Positions 24,559-32,848 are shown, counted from the first letter of the stretch. The stretch: 47,604 nucleotides of DNA from DATDDB01 sp035260545 (GCA_035260545.1 DATFUZ010000082.1:1-47604), one strand, 5' to 3'. Notes: generated from the sequence alone by a model not told the origin. Program-made: numbers and translations.

Positions 24559-26850
24559 TTATATGTCGACGGACAGGCTGGCAACCACGGTGCGGGGCGC
24601 ACCGGGGTAGTAACTGGTCTGTCCGGAGTTCTGCAGATAGCTCGCGTTGATGAAGCCGATGTAGCCTTTGTTGAACAGGTTGGTTACGGACAGCGCAGCA
24701 TGCAGGTTGCCGAAGTGATGCGGGCTGTCATAACCCACCTTCAAGTCCACGGTAGCATATCCCGGCACGGGCTCCTGGTGCAGCGCGTCACCGTAGCGTT
24801 GTCCGGTGTAGCGCACGACCGGCGACACCTTGACCTTGCCGCTGCGGTAGGTGGCACCCAGGCTGGCCATGACTACCGGCGTATCGGGCAATTGCAGCCC
24901 CTGTACAACCAGAGCAGCGCCGCCGAGGGTGGTGAAGTTCTGGTCGAATAGCGCGCGCTCGTAGGTGAACGAACCAAACAGATCGAGGTCCTGATGCAAT
25001 GTCTGGGTCGCAGCCAGCTGTAAGCCGTATGCATGGGTTTCGCCTGCGTTCTGCGGATAGGCCACGCCGACCGCCGGATCGACGAAGGAAACTCCCTTGT
25101 TATGGCTCTTCGCATAGAACAGGGTCGGCTCCACGTATCCGCCGTCATGGCTGAAGCGCACGCCGGCATCCACCGCATCGGTGAGTTCCGGCCGCAACTT
25201 GTTCCAGATCTCCTGCGCCGTGTACATTGCCTGCAGCTTCGCCGTGGTCTGATAGACCGGCCACACATCGAAACTGGGCGCGCCATAGTTGCGGCCCACG
25301 CTCAGCTTGAGGCGCGTCTGGCTGGTCAGATCGTAACCCAGCGCCACATACGGCAGCAGCGTATGAAACACCGGACCGATTGCGCTGCGGTTCGCGATGA
25401 CGCCGCTGGAGGCGGCCAGCGCCTGGTCGTAGGAAACGTCGCCGATCCCCGCCGTGTTGTACATATCGATGCTCGGCAATTTTTCCGTGACGTAGCGCGC
25501 GCCGCCCTGCACGTCCAGTTCGCCATGATGCTGATCGACCAGCGCGTACAGACTGTCGAACTGGTGCCGCCGCACCGTCTTGCCAAGCAGCGACCAGCTC
25601 GCGAACGTCAGGCCGCCGCTCGCCGTCGGGTTGTACATCTTCCACGCCGTGGGCGGGCCCGGCGGGTCCAGCGAATCCCACCAGTATCCTGCCTTGACGC
25701 CGGTATCGCCTATCTTGCGCTGGTACTCGCTGGTGAAGCCGTACCAGTTGTGGTTGACCAGCCATTGCCGCACTTTCCCGTTCGCCATGCCGTTCAGGTA
25801 ATCACCCTGCTCGTTCATGTAGAACGGCTTGAACACAAGACTGGCGTCGTTGGCCATGCGGTAGGTGATTTCGGAGAATATCGCGCCATCGCTGAAATTC
25901 TGGCGGTTGTATCCGTAATAGTTGACGGCTTGCGTGGGTGTGGCGCTGGATACAGGCGAATAGTCGAAATAGTCATAGACCGGCAAATTGCTTGCCTGGG
26001 CGTAGGTCAGCGGACGATAGTCGTCGCCTTTCATGCCATTGTAGGCCGTGTACAGCTTCACATTCAGTTTCCCGCCGACCGGCTGGTCGAGCGCCGCCTC
26101 GAAGTTGGTGCGCCCGTCCGGCGCATGGCCCGGACCGCGCCACTTCCTGGCGGACGTGCTGGATGCGGAAACGAACACCGATCCGCCGCTGCTCGTCTTA
26201 CCCGAGTCGAGGCGCATGAAGGTGCGCCGGAAGTCGAACGATCCCAGACTTTGCGAAAGCTTCATCCCCGTCTTCTCCGTGGGCCAAAGCACGCTGCTGT
26301 CGATGACGCCGGTGTTGGTAAAGAACGCCAACTGGTCCGGTGCGATCGGCCCTTCCCCCAGCGACACGCTGGAGAAATTCTCCTCATCGAATAGCCATTG
26401 CGAACCGGGACCGGGATTGATGCCGCTGAGAGGAATGCCCTCGACGGTGCCGATGCCGCCGTGCGGCATCATCTCTCCTCTGATGCGCAGGCCCTTGTTG
26501 CCGTACGGTGTATTGGCCATGCCGTAGGGGTCAATGGAATCCAGGCTGACCGCGGGCATGGTGGAGATCACGGTATAGGGATTGGAATTGCCGGACTGTC
26601 CGAACAGGTCGATGCCTTCCTTGCCGGCCTTGTAGGAGGTCGCGGTATTCGACGCGCTCTCGATCACGGGCTTGCGCTTGATCGGTGAGTATATTTTGAT
26701 TTCCATCGGGGACGCTGTATTGTCATCGGCCGCCGCCGCGGGCGAGACTGCGATGCAGGCGGTGCACGCCAGGATTCCGAGACATCTTTCGGCGAGGTGC
26801 CGGCGCGAGCCCGGGCTGGGCGAGGTGGGCGTGCTATTGTTGCTCATCAT
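24559..26850 (-). CDS. TonB-dependent outer-membrane receptor, NifA/ModE-type promoter
   Basis: A 763-aa TonB-dependent receptor: a signal peptide ending ACIAVSPAAA-ADD (about residue 42), an N-terminal plug (PYTVISTMPAVSLDSIDPYG, LRIRGEMMPHGGIGTVEGIPLSG) and a C-terminal 22-strand barrel ending VSLSVDI-like (VVASLSVDI). TonB-box-like residues precede the plug. Typical substrates of the class are metal chelates or cobalamin. Two adjacent ATGs (26850 and 26847) follow GGAAGGA, and the second is better spaced. The upstream region has a NifA site, a sigma-54 promoter and a ModE box, so import of a molybdenum compound is inferred. It is oriented with the mod operon. Confidence 0.88.
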   Translation of the reverse strand: MMSNNSTPTSPSPGSRRHLAERCLGILACTACIAVSPAAAADDNTASPMEIKIYSPIKRKPVIESASNTATSYKAGKEGIDLFGQSGNSNPYTVISTMPAVSLDSIDPYGMANTPYGNKGLRIRGEMMPHGGIGTVEGIPLSGINPGPGSQWLFDEENFSSVSLGEGPIAPDQLAFFTNTGVIDSSVLWPTEKTGMKLSQSLGSFDFRRTFMRLDSGKTSSGGSVFVSASSTSARKWRGPGHAPDGRTNFEAALDQPVGGKLNVKLYTAYNGMKGDDYRPLTYAQASNLPVYDYFDYSPVSSATPTQAVNYYGYNRQNFSDGAIFSEITYRMANDASLVFKPFYMNEQGDYLNGMANGKVRQWLVNHNWYGFTSEYQRKIGDTGVKAGYWWDSLDPPGPPTAWKMYNPTASGGLTFASWSLLGKTVRRHQFDSLYALVDQHHGELDVQGGARYVTEKLPSIDMYNTAGIGDVSYDQALAASSGVIANRSAIGPVFHTLLPYVALGYDLTSQTRLKLSVGRNYGAPSFDVWPVYQTTAKLQAMYTAQEIWNKLRPELTDAVDAGVRFSHDGGYVEPTLFYAKSHNKGVSFVDPAVGVAYPQNAGETHAYGLQLAATQTLHQDLDLFGSFTYERALFDQNFTTLGGAALVVQGLQLPDTPVVMASLGATYRSGKVKVSPVVRYTGQRYGDALHQEPVPGYATVDLKVGYDSPHHFGNLHAALSVTNLFNKGYIGFINASYLQNSGQTSYYPGAPRTVVASLSVDI

Positions 26851-26885
26851 TTTCCTTCCAATTTGAGTTGCCAGTGCTTCGCATG

Positions 26886-26909
26886 CGTCATATACGCATC
26901 CACATAGCG
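26886..26909 (-). promoter_or_regulatory. ModE-box-like inverted repeat over TonB receptor start
   Basis: CGTCATATA - 6 bases - CACATAGCG, the 9-6-9 layout of the ModE operator (compare E. coli modA, CGTTATATT-N6-TACATAACG). The left half is identical to that of the porin site at 32797. It spans roughly -7 to +17 of the predicted sigma-54 start, so molybdate-ModE would block transcription. Confidence 0.78.
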
Positions 26910-26912
26910 CTA

Positions 26913-26928
26913 AGCAATGGCTGTGCCA
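26913..26928 (-). promoter_or_regulatory. Sigma-54 promoter of TonB receptor gene
   Basis: On the minus strand TGGCACAGCCATTGCT is a full match to TGGCAC-N5-TTGCW. The predicted start is near 26902, about 50 bases upstream of the start codon. Confidence 0.9.
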
Positions 26929-27040
26929 GCACCGGTAACCGTGGCCGGCATCCCCCGCAATGCCCGGAATGGCGCTACTTGCCGGCGATAGAGGCAAACG
27001 CCCCGCCCTCCCGCCCGGCCATCCTCCAACCTCGTCATAT

Positions 27041-27074
27041 TGTCCGTTATACGACGCATGTCGCATTTACGACA
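27041..27074 (-). promoter_or_regulatory. NifA sites (one perfect, one near-perfect) for TonB receptor
   Basis: TGTCGCATTTACGACA (27059-27074) fits TGT-N10-ACA exactly. Immediately beside it TGTCCGTTATACGACG (27041-27056) differs only in the last base. The perfect site is 130 bases from the sigma-54 promoter, within the range for NifA activation by DNA looping. Confidence 0.8.
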
Positions 27075-27164
27075 GCCGCATTTCGGGTGGCGCGAAAGCG
27101 TGAAGCGGGACTATTGCTCAGCCCGTGAGGGCGGGATAATCAAGGCTGGAAAGCCGGGCAGGGA

Positions 27165-27224
27165 CAGCCGGCGCGGTTCGTTGCGTTCCCGGCAGGCGGC
27201 CACCTCACTGGGCCGCGCCGGCTG
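27165..27224. repeat. 12-bp inverted repeat downstream of cytochrome c
   Basis: CAGCCGGCGCGG (27165-27176) and CCGCGCCGGCTG (27213-27224) are perfectly complementary with 36 bases between. A second palindrome, CAGCCGGCTG, follows at 27225-27234. It probably folds strongly in RNA at the 3' end of the mod transcript; no T-run is present. Confidence 0.65.
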
Positions 27225-27296
27225 CAGCCGGCTGCCGCCAGTTTCAATCTCCCGGGTCAATGCATGACGGGTCCGTGCATGAACGCGGATCCGCTC

Positions 27297-27782
27297 CTAG
27301 CGAACCCGGTACTGCGCATGACAGGCAACGCATGCCTGCGTGACCTTGGAAAGCGAGGCGATCGCCGCACGGTAATCCCTGGCCTTGGCATCGACGGCAA
27401 ACCGGTCCGCCGCGTGGTGCATGGTTCGCCCCGCTTCGCGCATGGCGTCGGGCATGTATTGCGCCATGCCGCCCATGTGTGCCATGGCGGGATTGCACGC
27501 CATTGAGGACTGTGCGGTCATGCCCAGGCGCTCGGTTGCAGTTTTCGCCGCAAGCTCGAAGTTTCCATCCCCCAGCGCTGCCTGGATCTCGGACACGGCG
27601 GCGAGATGGTTGCGCATATTGGCCAGAAAGTGGTCGCGCATGGCGGGCGGAAATTTGATTTCGGTTCGCTGCGCGTTCTGCATGGACGGCGGCAGGTCCG
27701 CATGCGCGCCCCCCGCACAGAGCAGGCCCGCCAGCACAAGCACATGGCGCAATGGCCCGGGCTGCTTGATTCGCTTCCGCAT
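27297..27782 (-). CDS. Class II (cytochrome c'-like) monohaem cytochrome c
   Basis: A 161-aa secreted protein: a signal peptide (LVLAGLLCAGGAHA-DLP, cleavage near residue 28), a helical body with PPAMRDHFLANMRNHL, and a haem motif CVACH at residues 151-155 followed by AQYRVR at the very C-terminus, as in class II cytochromes. AGGAG lies before the ATG. It is 58 bases after modC and probably at the end of the porin-modE-modABC transcript, an unusual place for a cytochrome. The role is unknown; periplasmic electron transfer or metal or small-molecule binding is possible. Confidence 0.85.
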   Translation of the reverse strand: MRKRIKQPGPLRHVLVLAGLLCAGGAHADLPPSMQNAQRTEIKFPPAMRDHFLANMRNHLAAVSEIQAALGDGNFELAAKTATERLGMTAQSSMACNPAMAHMGGMAQYMPDAMREAGRTMHHAADRFAVDAKARDYRAAIASLSKVTQACVACHAQYRVR

Positions 27783-27840
27783 AATTTTCTCCTTTTATCT
27801 ACAAAACAATTTTGTCTGGTCTGCGCTGCCCATCATCGTC

Positions 27841-28707
27841 CTAGCACGGCACCAGCACCGGATTGAAAGCCTTGGACAGCAGCGTCACGCGGTCACCGGG
27901 TTTCAGCGCCTGGGCCTCCTCCGCGGTGGCGATGACGCGCACGATCTGGCTGCCTACCAGCAGGGTGACGCTGAACACCACGTCGGCCGCTTCGATGGCG
28001 AGAATTTCGCCGGCAAAACTGAATTTCCCGCCGCTCTGGCCTGCCCCGAATACCGCCATCGGCGCGCCTTCACGCGTGATGCGCCCCGCCTCCAGAATGA
28101 GCACACGGCTGGACAGCCGGTAGACTTCGCTTACATCATGGCTGACCATGATGACGGTGATCCCGAAGCGCCGCTGCATGAGCAGTACTTCTTCCTGCAG
28201 GCGCAAACGGGTTTGATGATCGAGCGCGGAAAAGGGTTCGTCCAGCAGCAGGAGCCGCGGCTCGGCGGCGAGCGCCCGCGCCAGCGCCACCCGCTGTTGC
28301 TGGCCGCCGGAAAGGGTCTGCGGTTTGCGCGCCTGCAGTTCTTCCAGCCCCATCATTTCGATCAGTTCCGACGCGCGCCTGCGGTCGGCCCCGGGCCGTT
28401 GGGCAAATTCGACGTTGCCGCGCACGCTCATGTTGGGAAACAGCGCATAGTCCTGGAACATGTAGCCGACGCGGCGGTGCTGCACCCCGACGCGGCTGCG
28501 GCCGTCGAACCAGGTGTCGCCATTCACCTCGATCCTGCCGCCATCCGGCGTTTCCAGCCCCGCAAGGCAGCGCAACAGCGTGGTTTTGCCGGCGCCCGAA
28601 TCGCCAAACAGGGTGACGAATTCACCTTCCGCAATGGAGAATTTGAGGTCCAGCGCGAATGCGCCGCGCGCGCCCAGCAACTGTTTCTGGATGTCGACCG
28701 CAATCAT
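27841..28707 (-). CDS. modC: ModC, molybdate ABC transporter ATPase
   Basis: The ATPase of the molybdate importer. It is 288 aa, shorter than the usual about 350. Walker A is GDSGAGKT (35-42), the signature LSGGQQQRVALARALA, Walker B LLLLDEPFSALD and switch MVSHDVSE. The C-terminal about 75 residues form a single TOBE-like domain (FAGEILAIEAADVVFSVTLLVGSQIVRVIAT, LKPGDRVTLL). It starts 1 base after modB ends. The order modA-mop-modB-modC on the minus strand supports molybdate rather than sulfate as substrate. Confidence 0.93.
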   Translation of the reverse strand: MIAVDIQKQLLGARGAFALDLKFSIAEGEFVTLFGDSGAGKTTLLRCLAGLETPDGGRIEVNGDTWFDGRSRVGVQHRRVGYMFQDYALFPNMSVRGNVEFAQRPGADRRRASELIEMMGLEELQARKPQTLSGGQQQRVALARALAAEPRLLLLDEPFSALDHQTRLRLQEEVLLMQRRFGITVIMVSHDVSEVYRLSSRVLILEAGRITREGAPMAVFGAGQSGGKFSFAGEILAIEAADVVFSVTLLVGSQIVRVIATAEEAQALKPGDRVTLLSKAFNPVLVPC

Positions 28708-28708
28708 G

Positions 28709-29386
28709 TTAGATCACCCGCGCCATCATTTTGCGGTTGACCAGGTAGACGCCCAGCAGGGTGACAAACGAGATCGCGAACAGCACCAGGGCATAGAAGT
28801 TTGCCGCGTCGTAATTCATCGCCTCGACTTCGTCGTAGATGGCGATTGAGGCGACGCGGGTCTGCCCCGGCAGGTTTCCGCCTATCATGAGCACCACGCC
28901 GAATTCGCCTATGGTGTGAGCGAACGAGAGCACGGCGCCCGCCACCAGTTGCGGCCGGATATTGGGCAGTTGCACATACAGGAAGGTCTGCCAGCGGCTC
29001 TTGCCCAGGGTGTAGGCGGCCTCGCTCAGCACCTTAGGCAGGTTCTGGAAACCGGCCTGCACCGGATGCACCATGAACGGGAAGCTGAACAGCACGGAGG
29101 CGACCACCAGTCCCGAGAAGCTGAAGGCAAGCTTGAGTCCGGCGACCTGTTCCAGCACGCCGCCGAACCAGTTGGACGGGCTGAACGCCAGCAGCAGGTA
29201 AAAGCCCAATACCGAAGGCGGCAATACCAGCGGCATGGAGACCAGCGCTTCCAGCACCGGCTTGAGGCGGACGCGGGTGTGCGCCAGCCACCACGCGAAG
29301 GGTATGCCGACCGCGCAGAGAATCAGCGTAGTGATGGCGGCGAGTTTGAAGGTGAGCAGCAACGGTTGCCAGTCGTGATTCATCAT
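28709..29386 (-). CDS. modB: ModB, molybdate ABC transporter permease
   Basis: A 225-aa inner-membrane permease with five or six hydrophobic segments. The cytoplasmic coupling loop EAAYTLGKSRWQTFLYVQLPN is the EAA motif. The stretch LEALVSMPLVLPPSVLGFYLL and the AHTIGEFGVVLMIGGNLPGQT motif are characteristic of ModB. Its start overlaps the stop of the upstream TOBE-domain gene (ATGA). Confidence 0.94.
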   Translation of the reverse strand: MMNHDWQPLLLTFKLAAITTLILCAVGIPFAWWLAHTRVRLKPVLEALVSMPLVLPPSVLGFYLLLAFSPSNWFGGVLEQVAGLKLAFSFSGLVVASVLFSFPFMVHPVQAGFQNLPKVLSEAAYTLGKSRWQTFLYVQLPNIRPQLVAGAVLSFAHTIGEFGVVLMIGGNLPGQTRVASIAIYDEVEAMNYDAANFYALVLFAISFVTLLGVYLVNRKMMARVI

Positions 29387-29787
29387 TGCACCTCCGACAG
29401 CGAGACTTCATTGGCCTTGACCAGCGCCTCCACCGCATCTCCCTCCTGCAGCGCCAGGCGCTCGACCGAGCGGGTGGTGACGACGCTGATGACGCGCTGC
29501 CCCTGGTACTCCAGTTCGACCTCGCTGAGGATTTCGCCCCGCCGCACCCGGCGCACGGTGGCGGACATGCGGTTGCGCAGGCTGAGCACGCCGGCCAGCC
29601 CTTTGGCCAGAGAGACCTCGGTTTCCTTGAACAGTACGTCGACCTCGCGGCCGGCCGCCAGATAAGGCGCGGCAGCCGGATCTTCGAGCAGGATCGCGGC
29701 GAAGGTGTCCGGGCCCACGGTGACATCCACCAGGGAGACGTGTCCGTTCGACTGGACATGGGCGATCTTTCCGCGCAGGCGGTTCAT
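29383..29787 (-). CDS. Di-TOBE molybdate-binding protein (Mop/ModG-like)
   Basis: A 134-aa protein made of two TOBE (Mop) domains, about residues 1-65 and 68-134, each with a run like SRNRM or SLRNRMSATV, VVTTRSVERLALQEGDAVEALVKANEVSL. The family binds molybdate or tungstate in the cytoplasm and stores or buffers it, like ModG. It sits between modA and modB with 4-base overlaps on both sides, so it is translated with the transporter. Storage of Mo for nitrogenase assembly through NifQ is the likely role. Confidence 0.88.
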   Translation of the reverse strand: MNRLRGKIAHVQSNGHVSLVDVTVGPDTFAAILLEDPAAAPYLAAGREVDVLFKETEVSLAKGLAGVLSLRNRMSATVRRVRRGEILSEVELEYQGQRVISVVTTRSVERLALQEGDAVEALVKANEVSLSEVQ

Positions 29788-30566
29788 GGCAGAACGTAGC
29801 CGTACTTCTCGAAGATGGTTCGCGCCGCCGGCGATGCCAGGAATTCGACGAAGCGGTGCGCCGCCTTGGCGTGGGTGTCCTCGCCGTACTTGAGGATCAC
29901 CACCCCCTGGGCAATCGGCTGGTAGCTGTCGCGCGGGACCTCCACCCAGTGGCCCTTGCCCTGCACCGATGGCGCGAGCACGATGGACTTCGCGGTGAAT
30001 CCCGCATCCGCCGCGCCGGAATCGATGTACTGGCTGGTTTGCGAAATGCTTTCGCCGTAGACCAGCTTGCCCTCCACTGCGGCGCGCAGCCCGAGGTGAT
30101 CCAGCGCCCTGACCGCTTCGCGCCCATAGGGGGCGAGCGCGGGGTTGGCGATGGCGATTTTCTGCACCGCCGGGTCGGTCAGCACCTTGAGGCCGCGCGT
30201 CAGATCAAGGGGCTTCACGGTCCACAGCACGAGCACGCCGTTGGCATAGACCTTGGGCGCTGCGGTGGCCAGTTTCCTGGCATAGAGCGCCGCGGGATAT
30301 TTCATGTCCGCGGACAGGAACAGGTCGAACGGCGCGCCGCTCTCAATCTGCGCGGTCAGCTTGCCCGACGACCCGAATGCAGCCTGCACCGGGATGCCGG
30401 TCTGCCGGGTGAATTCCTGCTGCAGGTCGGCGAAGGCGTACTTCACATTTGCGGCCACCGCCACCGTGAGCGGCTCCGCGCTCAGCGCGGCGCTGCTCGC
30501 CAGCAACAGTACGCTGGCGGCGAGAAAGCGGCACAGCCTGCGCATCCATCCATTCATTCCATGCAT
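29784..30566 (-). CDS. modA: ModA, periplasmic molybdate-binding protein
   Basis: A 260-aa periplasmic binding protein. Signal peptide: RRLCRFLAASVLLLASSAALSA-EP. Ligand-binding features of ModA are the first loop AANVKYAFADLQ, the FGSSGKLTAQIESGAPFDLFLSAD stretch, NPALAPYGREA and the C-terminal ARTIFEKYGYVLP. It is separated from modE by 78 bases and overlaps the TOBE gene. Confidence 0.95.
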   Translation of the reverse strand: MHGMNGWMRRLCRFLAASVLLLASSAALSAEPLTVAVAANVKYAFADLQQEFTRQTGIPVQAAFGSSGKLTAQIESGAPFDLFLSADMKYPAALYARKLATAAPKVYANGVLVLWTVKPLDLTRGLKVLTDPAVQKIAIANPALAPYGREAVRALDHLGLRAAVEGKLVYGESISQTSQYIDSGAADAGFTAKSIVLAPSVQGKGHWVEVPRDSYQPIAQGVVILKYGEDTHAKAAHRFVEFLASPAARTIFEKYGYVLP

Positions 30567-30644
30567 TTCGTTTCCTTTTCCAAATGTATTTACGTAGCGG
30601 ACGCACGAAGCGGATGACCGCCGCGCCCGCGCCGCGGCGGGCCG

Positions 30645-31448
30645 TCAGGCGGCGACGCCGAGGATGACGCTGGACGCCTGGAACAGGGCGACCACCGGAC
30701 TGCCCTCCGCCAGCGCCATTTGCTCCATGCTGTCGTTGGTCACGATCGCACACACCGTATTTCCGCCGGCCAGGGTAACGATTACCTCGCCGTTCACTGC
30801 GCCGGGCGTGAGCCGGCTCACCGTGCCGCGCAGGCGGTTGCGCACGCTGAGCTTGAGATCGGCGTCGTCCAGCGCGAGGATGACCCACGACGATTTGACC
30901 AGCGCCCACACTTCGCTGCCGACCTCCAGGCCGAGACTGACGCGGCTGCCGCTGGTGATGATGGCGGTGATGCGGTCGTCGCCGTTGAGCGCAATCTCGA
31001 TTTCGTCGTTGACGGCGCCATGCTTGATGGCGGCGACCCGCCCGAAGAACTGGTTGCGCGCACTGCTTTTCATTGAGAGTCTCCTGATCAACTGGTAGAA
31101 ATTGCGGAAGTCCGCCACCCCTTCGCTGAGGCTGTGCAGGAAGCGCTCGTGTTCGCCCTGGATGAAGCGGTAGGTCTCCACCAGCTTGCGGCCTTCATCC
31201 GTGAGGCGCGTCCCTCCGCCCCTGGCGCCGCCGCTGGCGCTTTCCACCAGCGGCGCGCCGGACAGGTTTTTCATGGCATCGACAGTATCCCACGCCGTCT
31301 TGTAACTGATGCCCACTGCCTTGGCGGCCCGGGTGATGGAACCGGTTGCGGCGATTTGCTCCAGCAGCGAGATGCGCAGGTCGCCGACCATGGAGGAATC
31401 ATCCTGCCCGAGCCAGAGATCACCGTGCAGCGTGAGCGACTGTTTCAT
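30645..31448 (-). CDS. modE: ModE, molybdate-responsive regulator
   Basis: A 267-aa regulator: an N-terminal winged helix-turn-helix (DLRISLLEQIAATGSITRAAKAVGISYKTAWDTVDAM, residues about 23-60), the ARGGGTRLTDEGRKL wing and two C-terminal TOBE domains (about 125-190 and 200-265) that bind molybdate. The ATG at 31448 has GGGAG about 8 bases before it; the frame is open upstream without resemblance. It lies 25 bases after the porin gene and before modA, so it should be made from the porin promoter, which carries a ModE box, giving autoregulation. Confidence 0.95.
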   Translation of the reverse strand: MKQSLTLHGDLWLGQDDSSMVGDLRISLLEQIAATGSITRAAKAVGISYKTAWDTVDAMKNLSGAPLVESASGGARGGGTRLTDEGRKLVETYRFIQGEHERFLHSLSEGVADFRNFYQLIRRLSMKSSARNQFFGRVAAIKHGAVNDEIEIALNGDDRITAIITSGSRVSLGLEVGSEVWALVKSSWVILALDDADLKLSVRNRLRGTVSRLTPGAVNGEVIVTLAGGNTVCAIVTNDSMEQMALAEGSPVVALFQASSVILGVAA

Positions 31449-31473
31449 GTCATTTCTCCCGGTTGAGAGGTTG

Positions 31474-32736
31474 CTAGAACGTGTACTGGAGCATGATGCG
31501 GTTGTCCAGGTAAGCGCTGCCCCACTCTGTCCTGCCATGCTCATAGGAAAAGCGGTCGCGCAGCGTCAGGCCCTTCATCGCACCGCTCAGATGCCAGGCA
31601 ACATCCAGCATCACGGCGTTAGCGTCCGCAACATAGGGTTCTGTCATGTAGCGCGAAAACGAGGCAGACGCGTCCATGCGGCCGTCAAACAGCTTGAGCT
31701 TGGAGCCCAGCTGCCAGGCATGGCCCGCCGCACGGGCGGAAACCAGACCGTAGTTCATGATGGTCGTGTACAAGGGGTCCGTATTGTATATCTGAGTATA
31801 GGGCGAAAGCAGGTTGCCATTGGAAACACCGGCGGCGGACTGCGCAGGCACCTTGTTGTAGGCGAAATAGACCTGCCCCGTCTTCTCCGGGAATTCGAGT
31901 CCGAACTTGGCGCCATAGGCTTTGCTGTCCACCGCTCCCAGCAACTGCGCGCCCTCTCCGGTCTCGCGCATGGCCTGGAAGTCTACGAACGGCGACACTC
32001 CCGCGCGCGGCAGGGTATAGCCGCCCTGAACATAGGCCAATTGCGCGATGTCATAGAAGCGGTATAGCCATGCGCCCCCGCGCGAACCATCGCCGTGGTA
32101 ATCCGCGCCCAGCACGGCGGCACCGCTGGTCGTCCCGGTAAAATGCGGATGGGAATACGGCAGGTCGAACAGGGTATTGTCGTCAAATCCGGCCGAGGTG
32201 CGGTTCTTGAAGCTGAGAATGCGGTCCCCTTCCAGGTGCAGGCCCTCGAATGGGTCGTAGGTAAAGACGCCGGCACGGTACAGGTTGGGGATCATGAAGC
32301 CGTCGGACGGGTTGAGCCACGGCGTATCTATGCTCTGGTTGCCGATACGCCCCAGGAACGTCTGCTTTTTGTACTGCACGTAGGCTTCGCCGGGCACATA
32401 AATGCCGTAGCCCGTGCCCATCAGCAGCGGGTTGATGGTTTTGTTGTTTTGCGCGTGATTGTTGAAGCCGATGTCCTGCGCGAAGTAGAGCGCAGCCGCC
32501 GCACCGAATCCCTCCGTGGCGGTGGTCTCAACCTTCACTTTGCCGCCCAGCGAGGTCGAGTGCAGGTCGGTGGTGGCGCTATTCTGGTAATTGCGACTGA
32601 AAGAATAAAGCCGGACATCACCGGAGACCCGAATGGGATCGGTGGCTGGTGCGCTTTCCCCTTCCGCGTACGCCGTGGACGCTGCGAGCAGCGCGCAAGC
32701 CAATGCCCAGTTACGGCAATGAAATTTGTTATGCAT
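31474..32736 (-). CDS. OprD-like outer-membrane porin, first gene of mod operon
   Basis: A 420-aa outer-membrane beta-barrel: a signal peptide (NWALACALLAASTAYA-EGE), alternating amphipathic strands throughout and a C-terminal aromatic residue (RIMLQYTF). Segments like GDVRLYSFSRNYQ, GKVKVETTATEGFGAAAALYFAQDIG and LGRIGNQSIDTPWLNPSDGFMIP resemble OprD-type porins. AAGGA lies 8 bases before the ATG at 32736. It is upstream of modE and the molybdate transporter genes, and its promoter has sigma-54, NifA and ModE elements. It is therefore a candidate molybdate-permeable porin; the substrate is inferred from context only. Confidence 0.85.
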   Translation of the reverse strand: MHNKFHCRNWALACALLAASTAYAEGESAPATDPIRVSGDVRLYSFSRNYQNSATTDLHSTSLGGKVKVETTATEGFGAAAALYFAQDIGFNNHAQNNKTINPLLMGTGYGIYVPGEAYVQYKKQTFLGRIGNQSIDTPWLNPSDGFMIPNLYRAGVFTYDPFEGLHLEGDRILSFKNRTSAGFDDNTLFDLPYSHPHFTGTTSGAAVLGADYHGDGSRGGAWLYRFYDIAQLAYVQGGYTLPRAGVSPFVDFQAMRETGEGAQLLGAVDSKAYGAKFGLEFPEKTGQVYFAYNKVPAQSAAGVSNGNLLSPYTQIYNTDPLYTTIMNYGLVSARAAGHAWQLGSKLKLFDGRMDASASFSRYMTEPYVADANAVMLDVAWHLSGAMKGLTLRDRFSYEHGRTEWGSAYLDNRIMLQYTF

Positions 32737-32796
32737 TTGAGATTCCTTCACGTCGAATTGCGTTGTCCATCGCACACCGGAACCCCCGGCAGGCGG

Positions 32797-32820
32797 CGTC
32801 ATATAGGTCATTATATAACG
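32797..32820 (-). promoter_or_regulatory. ModE box over the porin-mod operon start
   Basis: CGTCATATA - 6 bases - TATATAACG, a near-perfect 9-6-9 inverted repeat with the right half identical to the ModE consensus. It covers about +2 to +25 relative to the predicted sigma-54 start near 32822, a good repression position. Confidence 0.88.
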
Positions 32821-32832
32821 CAACTCAGACTG

Positions 32833-32848
32833 AGCAAATCCCATGCCA
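32833..32848 (-). promoter_or_regulatory. Sigma-54 promoter of porin-modE-modABC operon
   Basis: On the minus strand TGGCATGGGATTTGCT fits TGGCAY-N5-TTGCW exactly. The predicted start is near 32822, about 86 bases before the porin start codon. Confidence 0.9.

Larger units (their letters stand above)
26851..27296. other. Regulatory intergenic region upstream of the TonB receptor
   Basis: About 446 bases between the receptor and the cytochrome c gene. It holds the ModE box, the sigma-54 promoter and the NifA sites listed separately (26886-27074), then a structured GC-rich stretch with a 12-bp inverted repeat (27165-27224). No gene was seen. Confidence 0.7.

Noticed and set aside
27121..27240. 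Riboswitch-like folded region upstream of the TonB receptor
   Set aside because: The GC-rich inverted repeats suggested a cobalamin or Moco riboswitch, but I could not find the conserved boxes of either, and the region lies beyond the sigma-54 start, so it would not be in the receptor leader.
30577..30598. Half ModE-like sequence CGCTACGTA in the modE-modA gap
   Set aside because: Only one half resembles the consensus and no matching second half exists at 6-base spacing.
30609..30650. Possible terminator in the GC-rich stretch between modE and modA
   Set aside because: Complementary GC runs exist but there is no T-run and the genes look co-transcribed.
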